From assembly GCA_947561585.1 (NCBI GenBank), contig CANNZV010001628.1:57855-121854 (forward strand): DNA of 64,000 nt. The letters are read 5' to 3'. This DNA is from Caprella mutica (lineage: Eukaryota; Arthropoda; Malacostraca; Amphipoda; Caprellidae). Position numbers and translations under genes: made by a program. This document shows positions 57,541 to 64,000 of the stretch, piece after piece; position 1 is the first letter of the stretch, and each line of letters starts with the position of its first letter. The notes under the pieces were generated by a model. That model searched no databases, was not told where the DNA came from, and saw nothing but the letters and a program-made list of their open reading frames with translations.

Positions 57541-58235
57541 TGTGTTTTTTCCTGCTCCCCTAGGCTTAAAGTCTAGTTGTGCGTGCACAAGCCTAGATGT
57601 TCTCGTATACAGATAAGTGTTTTTATTATAGCTTTTCTTTTAGTTCTATAGGATATACAATTTTAGCCACTTTTGCTCGTTATTATAAATTTTAAAAAAT
57701 TACCTATCTTGCGTGGTACTTGAAAACAGGCCTTGCTGATAGTTTTTAAGTGAGCCAGTTAACTACTAACTAGTTATAGGTTGTATGCCTATAGTCTCTT
57801 TCCAATAATTTCACAGACAGGGGAATTTCGATAACCCCCTACTGGACCGAAGACAAACCCTAGAAATTCGTGACTAGGGTAAATCTAGTTAGTTAGTTCG
57901 AAGCCGGTAATTCGAGACCGTGCTTACACTGCAAATATACGCTATATCGTGTATAACTAACTCGCTTAATATTTTCGTCCCAAATTTACGGTGACTACTA
58001 ACCAGTTAACTACTAACTAGCTATAGGCTTAGCTATGCCTATAGAGTCTCTTTCCAAATTTCACATTGTGAAATTCTTCTCTAGTAAGAGAAAAATTATA
58101 GACAGGGGAATTTCGATAACCCCCTGCTAGGATTGATGACTAAAACTCTAAGAATTCGTGACTAGAGTTACTAGTTAGAATAGATAAAGCCGGAAATTCG
58201 TGACCGTGCTTAAACTGGATATCTCAAAAATACGA

Positions 58236-58419
58236 TAGGGTCACATAGGTAAATTGCGGCTCCCAAATTACATTGAAATGTTGCATTGATATCAAAAGAA
58301 GCGCGGTGAATAATATAATTTATTGATATTATTTTTTAACGTGTGTTTTGAAACCATGATGTTTCTTTTGTTAGAGGCCGCAGTTAGTTAGCGTACCGCA
58401 ATTTACCTGCTTGACCCTA
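58236..58419. mobile_element. MITE, TAGGGTC...GACCCTA, copy 1
   Basis: Ends TAGGGTCACATAGGTAAATT and AATTTACCTGCTTGACCCTA are inverted; inner blocks GCGG/CCGC and AGTTAGTTAGCGTACCGC extend the pairing on one side. It is inserted at TA within a satellite unit. Confidence 0.75.
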
Positions 58420-58848
58420 TATCTAGTAACTATTCAACTCTCTTAAAATTTTCGTCACAAATTGGTGACTACCAGTTTACTACTAACTAGCTATAGGCTT
58501 AGCTATGTCTATAGAGTCTCTTTCCAAATTTCACTGAGTGAAATTCTTCTCTACTAAGAGAAATTATAGACAGGGGAATTTCGATAACCCCCTGCTAGGT
58601 TTGATGACTAAAACTCTAAGAATTCGTGACTAGGGTACTAGTTAGCTAGTTCAAGCCGGAAATTCGTGACCGTGCTTTACTGGATTGAATAAATATACAC
58701 TATATATCGTATAATACTATAACTTTCTTGAACTTCCTTATTATATTATATGGTAACTTTACATATGTGCAATAATACTCAAAATGAAAAATTTTAACAG
58801 GTACAAAGTGGCGTAAATTGTAAATAATACTTGTTTGTAATCATTGCC

Positions 58849-59055
58849 TAGGGTCCCACAGGTAAATTGCGGTCCAATTGCAGTTTTTGCAAGAACTTTT
58901 CTAAAACTTTTTGATTCGAATTTCTATTGAAATTTGTTCAGATATCTGAAGTAGCGGAATTGCATTCTATATTTTATTATTGTTTGAAGCTATGATATTT
59001 CTGTGGTTAGAGGACACAGTTAGTTAGTGTACCGCAATTTACCTGCTTTACCCTA
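58849..59055. mobile_element. MITE, TAGGGTC...ACCCTA, copy 2
   Basis: Same termini as copy 1 (TAGGGTCCCACAGGTAAATT; AATTTACCTGCTTTACCCTA) and the same inner GTTAGAGGACACAGTTAGTT block near the right end. Inserted at TA in the following satellite interval. Confidence 0.75.
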
Positions 59056-59458
59056 TCTAGCTTATAATTGGTAGCTACTTAAAGATTGATATTGCTACTA
59101 GTGCTATGTATTCCATTCAAGAAGCACCATGAATTTATGGATACAATTAATAATAATAATCCAGTTAACTAATAACTAGTTATAGGTTATATGCCTATAG
59201 TCTCTTAACAATAACTTCACATCGTGAAATTTTCTCTGATTCAGAGATATAATATAGACAGAGGAATTTTGAAGAGAAATCCTAAAAATTTGTGACTAAG
59301 GTAAATCTAGTTAGTTAGTTTGAAACCGGTATTTTGAGACCGTGCTTTCACTGGAAATATCAAATATACGCTACGCTATATTTTGTATATAATTTTTCAA
59401 CTCTTTATAAAAATTTCGTCGCAAATTCATGGTGACTACTAACTAGCTACAGGCTATG

Positions 59459-59987
59459 GGTGTAGGTCATAAGCCCCCCCGGTCATAAGCCCCCCCGGTC
59501 AAGAGCCCCCCCGGTCAAGAGCCCCCCCGGTCAAGAGCCCCCCCGGTCAAGAGCCCCCCCGGTCAAGAGCCCCCTAGGTCATAAGCCCCCCCGGTCAAGA
59601 GCCCCCCCGGTCATGAGCCCCCCCGGTCACGAGCCCCCCTGTTTTTAAATCCTTATTTACCTATATTATTTAATCCTTATTGACACTTTTGTAGTTCATT
59701 ACTGATTAGACATAAAATATATGTATATCGGGGGGCGTGCCGCCCCCCGAACCCCCCTGCCAGGTCATTAAACAATCATGAAGTGTGCACCTACAACAAT
59801 CTAGCGGATACAACAAACTACATTAGCAACTCTCAGTTATTTCTATCTAAGTAGTTCTTCATTTGTTTAACTAGGTAAATAAGGATTAAAAAACATGGAG
59901 GGGGGGGCTCGTGACCGGGGGGGCTCATTACCGGGGTGGCTCTTGACCGGGGTGGCTCTTGACCGGGGGGGCTCTTGACCGTACCCC
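59459..59987. mobile_element. MULE-like element with tandem GGTCAAGAGCCCCCCC termini, copy 2
   Basis: 529 bp with a perfect 9-bp target duplication ACAGGCTAT (59450-59458, 59988-59996), which splits a satellite unit whose sequence resumes exactly on the right. Left end GGGTGTAGGTCATAAGCCCC with eleven 16-bp units; right end with about five units closing GACCGTACCCC. The core is nearly identical to that of copy 1 apart from an extra GGGGGGCGTGCCGCCCCCC palindrome at about 59730. Confidence 0.9.
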
Positions 59988-60480
59988 ACAGGCTATATGC
60001 CTATTGAGTCTCCTTCCATATAAACTCACATTATGAAAATTTTCTGTTTCAGAACAATTTGAGAGGGGATTTCGATATTCACTACTATGATTGAAGACGG
60101 TCTCTATGAATTTTCAGCTAGGGCAACTAGTTAGCTATTTTAGCCGGGAATTTGTGACCCGAGCTTGTACTGGCTACATCTAAGGAACACTAGACATATC
60201 GTGTAACTTGAACTTTAGTCTCAAGTACCAATATTAATTTCTTAACAAATACAGACTGTTAATACCACTACAGATATGTTTTGCAATTGCATATCCAAGT
60301 CTAGTTCTTCAATAAAAATTTTGCTGGAAGCCAGTTAACTTACTAGTTATATGCTAATGCCTACAGTCTCTTCCCAAATGAATTTGCAATGTTAAGTTTT
60401 TCTCTGATTCAGAGAATTAACAGGGGAATTTCGATAACCTCCTGCTAGGATTCAAGACTGTTCATAGTTTTTCTAGTAGG

Positions 60481-62720
60481 CCAGTTTACTATGTGTCGTA
60501 ATATACCTAATTAACCCTAAACCCTAATTATCTATATTCCCCGATAAATTCTTCTGCGACTCGGGAATTGACGAAGAGTTGAAGACTGTTGAATACGTTG
60601 TTGCATTAGAGCAACAACTAGTTCAACCGGAAATTTGGTACACATAGTTACATAAAACCTGTATTTCAAAATTATTCCTTATTTTGGAAATTCAAAAATT
60701 AATGTTTATAGGTATGAAGATTGGTCATAGAGAAGAATAATAATTTTCGGTTCAGTTTTCTCGTTCATATAAGGACTTCATTTATTTATAAATTTATCTA
60801 AGCCATTGAATCTGCATATCCATTATTAACGTTATTAATTAGAACATTGAAGAACTGTAGTTGGTTCAATGGAATAAATTTGTCTCGTGGCCTCTATTGA
60901 TTTTGAAGATGATTACTTTTCTGTCCATATAGAGAATAATACCGTAGATATTAGAAATTGGAAAACATTTCTAACTCGAGTAAATTTGTAGCTAAAGGCT
61001 CTACTTGTGAATCATGCAACTTAAGTCATGAATTCTATATTGGCAAAATTAAGAACTGAAAGTTACTTGTCTACGTACCATTTAATTTACTTAATTGATA
61101 GATGAATTCGTATATGAATGGACTGTTGCAGAGAGAGAGAGAGAGCACTGTTGTTATTAGTTATGAAAGAAATTTTATTTTGTTTATTCCTAATCATTAG
61201 AAAGGAATGATTTTTAATTGATGCAACAAATTTGAGCAAAATTCTATTAATTGTGACGTTTTTATTTTTTATCAAACTGTTGACTCTCTGCCTTCCAGCA
61301 GTTTAAGGGGGAGGTTTATTCTTTATAATTTTAGAACGTCTTAAAATTAATGCTCTCAAAATTGTCAATAGTAACTTACAAAAGAATAGAAATTGATGAT
61401 GATTATCCAGCTTAAAGTATTTAGACACCCTTTCATTACTTTAGTTTCGTAAGCGTTGAAGGTATTTTTGGTTTCAAGCTTTCGATTGAAAAGATTTCTA
61501 TTCATCATCAGGAGAAGTGTGGAAAACGTGGCCTTCAACTCGAGTTTATATAACCTCTGATATTATGGATTTTCCAGTTGAATATGAATCTTTTCAATCA
61601 GTTTAGCAAGCATAAACCATAATTCTCAAAGTATTGTAATTAGCTACCACTGATGCATAAACTTGAAGAATGTACATTTCTTATAAATGTATTAAATTTT
61701 ATTTAAAATAGATGGGATTATGTATGCTAAGACTCTACCTCTCACATTAATGTACTAGAACTGAAGGCCATTTTTATCCGGTTGGCAGGGCCTTTTCAAA
61801 TGACATTTAGTTTGTCCACATCAAAATATTTACTGTCAAGACTACAAATATTCAGCCATGCTCTCGTATTAGTTAAAGATTTTGACAACGTCTGTTAGAA
61901 GACTTATTTTTCTGTGAAAAAATATACTTTTATCAAAACATTCATGCTGATAAAGTTGGTATTTTGATGGGATTACCGAATAGTAGCTGATATCTAACGT
62001 TTAAGTATCATGAGGCTTTATAAAATTTAGGAAGACCAAGTGCAACAGTGTTCATTACCCCTTTTGCGGTATAAAATCAGTATCATGTGTTTTTAGTGCA
62101 GAATTTCCGCCAAACCTCTATAAACAACATAGCTAGATCACAAGTGGTATATTTCTTGAGTAGACAGAAAATTGATCCCATGCAATTTAATGATGTAAAT
62201 TATTGATATAAAGTTTTCTTATAATACTGGATTATGTACAGTGAAATCGCTTGCAGTAAAGAGTGTTAGTTATTGAATTAGTGCAGGAATCCTGGATACC
62301 AATTAAAATAAAAATTAAATAAGACTAACCACTCCCATGTACAAATGATCTTGGAAGTTTCTTCTGTTTTGAATTTTGAAAAATTATTTCCCTCTGGAAA
62401 GTATTGCTTTTAGAATTTCAACCTATTAATTAATGAGATATGGTACAAGCTCAATGATCTATACATCAAGTTCCAACTTTCAAAGTTATGGATGTATAAA
62501 GATTTTGTATCATGAAAGAGACTATTTCAATTACTTTATACACCACGTTTGGGAAATAATGAATTCCTGATTAAATGAGGTATTTTAATGTCAATTCAAA
62601 TTCTGTCTATATTTAACCTTCAAAGAGTACATGGATTAGATTTCGTGGAGAGTCTAATCAACTCTAAGTTTCCGAAAATCATACAAACAGTACCTATCTA
62701 TTTCAAAAATAGGTAGACGG
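60481..62720. other. No gene seen
   Basis: AT-rich. A GA microsatellite lies at 61131-61145 and a short palindrome ACCTATC...AATAGGTAG near 62692-62716. The minus-strand frame at 61087-61275 looks random. Confidence 0.4.
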
Positions 62721-62882
62721 ATTGAAGCAATTATGGAAGAGGCAGGAATCGACATTGCTAATTTTAATCTCTGCACTTGTGCAGCAGCTGCCTGTTCTTT
62801 CTTGAACCATAATATTACCATTGACGATATTCAAAGTCGCAGGCTGGGCCAACGTTACAATTTTCTGATGCTCTTATTTTAA
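62721..62882 (+). pseudogene. C-terminal fragment of a tyrosine-recombinase-like TE protein
   Basis: Open + frame (54 codons, ends TAA at 62880-62882) reading IEAIMEEAGIDIANFNLCTC then AAAACSFLNHNITIDDIQ. It fits the pattern AGI...F..HSTRAAA.SAA....V.IDDILxxAGW of phage-integrase-type recombinases carried by Crypton and DIRS-like elements. The His and catalytic Arg of HSTR are replaced (LCTC), and the GW...Y end is lost, so it is inactive. No other part of the element was found. Confidence 0.4.
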
Positions 62883-62938
62883 ATTCATACTTGAAAATTG
62901 GTTGGTCTCATCTTTTGCTGCGTTCTTTAAAATCTCAT

Positions 62939-63295
62939 AAGTTGGCACCTCTGGAACACTCCAGAATGAACAAGAATGGCGATAAGTAATTGAACAGTTA
63001 CCCGAGGCTTACCTGTAAGGTGAAGGGTGACTTCAATTACTTCGGAAGCCATTCTTGTTCATTTTTCTGGAGTGTTCTTTCCCGCCCGGAGCGCTCCCGC
63101 CCGAACACTCCAGAAATACACAACAAAAGATTCGATCTTTGAATACTGAATGCTTAAGTTAACGGCCGATGCAGGTGGACATCTCATAAGTTGGCACCTC
63201 TGGAACACTCCAGAAAAATGAACAAGAATGGCTTCCGAAGTAATTGAAGTCACCCTTCACCTTACAAGTAAGCCTCGGGTAACTGTTCAATCATA
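62939..63295. repeat. Near-perfect ~88-bp inverted repeat plus right arms of the 57-kb repeat
   Basis: 62988-63078 and 63201-63291 are reverse complements with very few mismatches (for example ACAGTTACCCGAGGCTTACC, GGTGAAGGGTGACTTCAATT, ACTTCGGAAGCCATTCTTGT). The loop holds the CCGCCCGGAGCGCTCCCGCC palindrome and a segment, 63140-63235, that is the inverted copy of 57420-57540. Confidence 0.85.
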
Positions 63296-63395
63296 TTTAT
63301 ATCGGGGGGCGCTCCGAACCCCCCTGCCTGGTTATTAATCAATCATGAAGTGTGCAGTACAACAAACTGGCGGATACAACAAACTACATTAAATG
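63296..63395 (+). repeat. Core module of the MULE-like elements without the tandem ends
   Basis: ATCGGGGGGCGCTCCGAACC then CCCCTGCCTGG, AATCATGAAGTGTGCAGTAC and GCGGATACAACAAACTACAT match the core of 55930-56601 and 59459-59987. It abuts the inverted repeat. No tandem GGTCAT units are present on either side. Confidence 0.7.
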
Positions 63396-63776
63396 ATGAA
63401 ATAGTGATAGATTGCATCATAAATTAATATTAGAAATAAAGTAAAATAAGTGTAATATAAAATTTTAAAAATGAAAGAAATGAAAAATTAATTTATTATT
63501 TAGACTAGTTATTAATTGAGAATCAAAAAATAAAAATAACACAGAAGATGGAACTGTCGGACTATTGAGAAGTCCCATAATTTGATAAATGGCAGAAATT
63601 GAATGTCTTCATTTTGAACAGATTGAAGACTGTTGATTAGTATTGAGCCATTAAACCTGTTACTTTCAGTTTTACAGAATGACTAACTAATCCAGCTGAC
63701 GCAATTAGTAGGCCTATATCAAATAGGAGGCTCCAACAGACCTGTTGCCATTCTTCATGTCCTGCTTTTCTAACAG
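63396..63776. other. Presumed intron or upstream flank of the next exon
   Basis: AT-rich at first, then mixed. Ends in a good polypyrimidine tract and acceptor CCTGCTTTTCTAACAG at 63761-63776. No other feature. Confidence 0.4.
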
Positions 63777-64000
63777 ATGAAACAGCAATGAAGAGAGATG
63801 CATCTGTGGCAATTTCAAATCCTCTTGTCAAAGGTACTGACGAGGTATATTACGAGACGTCAGACGACGCATCTCATTGTTACGTTAGTACAGACGGTAA
63901 AGAGAGCGCAGGTGAGCATGTGGTACCTGTAGATAAATATTCAAACCTTGGTAAGCTTATAAAGGGCCGTACACACGTAGGATTTTTTAAGTCTTTCTAC
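63777..64000 (+). CDS. Candidate exon of an unrecognised gene, open to the window edge
   Basis: After the acceptor at 63776 one + strand frame stays open for all 74 codons to the end of the window (in this frame an ATG occurs at 63788). It reads DETAMKRDASVAISNPLVKG, then an acidic, Tyr-rich stretch (EVYYETSDD) and a basic end near GKLIKGRTHVGFF. Base composition is more balanced than in the flanks, as expected of coding sequence. I do not recognise the protein. It may be an internal or first coding exon; the donor lies outside the window. Confidence 0.45.

Larger units (their letters stand above)
57745..60480 (+). repeat. Degenerate satellite, ~250-bp period, with insertions
   Basis: Six diverged units begin near 57755, 58000, 58470, 59160, 59438 and 60330. 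Shared landmarks: CTACTAACTAGYTATAGG, CTATAGAGTCTCTTTCC, CAGGGGAATTTCGATAAC(CCC), GAATTCGTGACTAGGGT and CCGGAAATTCGTGACCGTGC. Unequal spacing is explained by two MITEs (58236, 58849) and a MULE-like insertion (59459). The units are directly repeated and non-coding in all frames. Confidence 0.8.

Noticed and set aside
61445..61515. Minus-strand hammerhead-ribozyme-like core (CTGATGA ... GAAA)
   Set aside because: The core words are present, but stem II cannot be formed properly and stems I and III are not evident.
1..64000. tRNA, rRNA or snRNA genes
   Set aside because: I scanned both strands for B-box-like GGTTCGAATCC words and snRNA landmarks and saw none that folded convincingly; a covariance-model scan would be decisive.

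Overview
The window is AT-rich eukaryotic DNA: spliced genes with GT-AG introns, no operons, and a very high density of transposable-element (TE) remains. The TE mix (Jockey/R1-like and CR1/L2-like LINEs, Penelope, several Tc1/mariner families, hAT, PIF/Harbinger-like and MULE-like non-autonomous elements, an errantivirus-type env gene) fits an arthropod. A hemipteran such as a planthopper is my guess, but nothing in the window proves it.

One conserved host gene is certain. It is an eight-exon gene at 2048-6604 (+) for the WD40 protein of the U5 snRNP (SNRNP40), complete at 346 aa with all splice phases consistent. Its introns carry MITEs and a 20-bp minisatellite, and its last splice donor lies in a 40-bp tandem array. 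Other host-like pieces are weaker: a spliced SGNH-hydrolase-like gene (25168-26238 +), one candidate exon on the minus strand (12508-12617), a possible chemoreceptor fragment (27969-28175 -) and an exon running off the right edge (63777-64000 +).

Layout. 1-2047: old repeats and a MITE. 2048-6604: SNRNP40. 7600-10850: LINE remnants on the minus strand, split by a Tc1/mariner copy, plus a 114-bp minisatellite. 11.7-20 kb: a 600-bp foldback element, several Tc1/mariner pseudogenes and a repeat family called Z here. 20.6-24.2 kb: a repeat family called X here, with an unrecognised ORF, directly followed by a damaged F-type env gene. 24.5-29 kb: a foldback element and the SGNH gene. 29.7-33.9 kb: two X copies in inverted orientation. 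35.5-40.7 kb: a Penelope pseudogene, a MULE-like element and a three-level nest of DNA transposons. 40.8-46.1 kb: more X and Z copies and minisatellites. 46.1-49.6 kb: the 5' half of a CR1/L2-like LINE (ORF1 with zinc cluster and SGNH esterase; ORF2 endonuclease). 49.8-55.9 kb: an X copy and scattered repeats. 55.9-63.4 kb: two elements with tandemly iterated C/G-rich termini and a degenerate ~250-bp satellite, enclosed by ~100-bp inverted repeats. 63.8-64 kb: start of another possible gene.

The most interesting signals are: (1) two sequence-divergent families of non-autonomous elements whose terminal inverted repeats are tandem arrays of a 16-17-bp unit, flanked by 8-9-bp target duplications and sharing one terminal consensus; (2) ORF X, present in four copies, one pair sitting next to an env gene; (3) three unrelated-looking ORFs with SGNH-esterase motifs; (4) quadruplication of a constitutive splice donor in SNRNP40. 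All homology calls come from reading motifs by eye; no database search was run.
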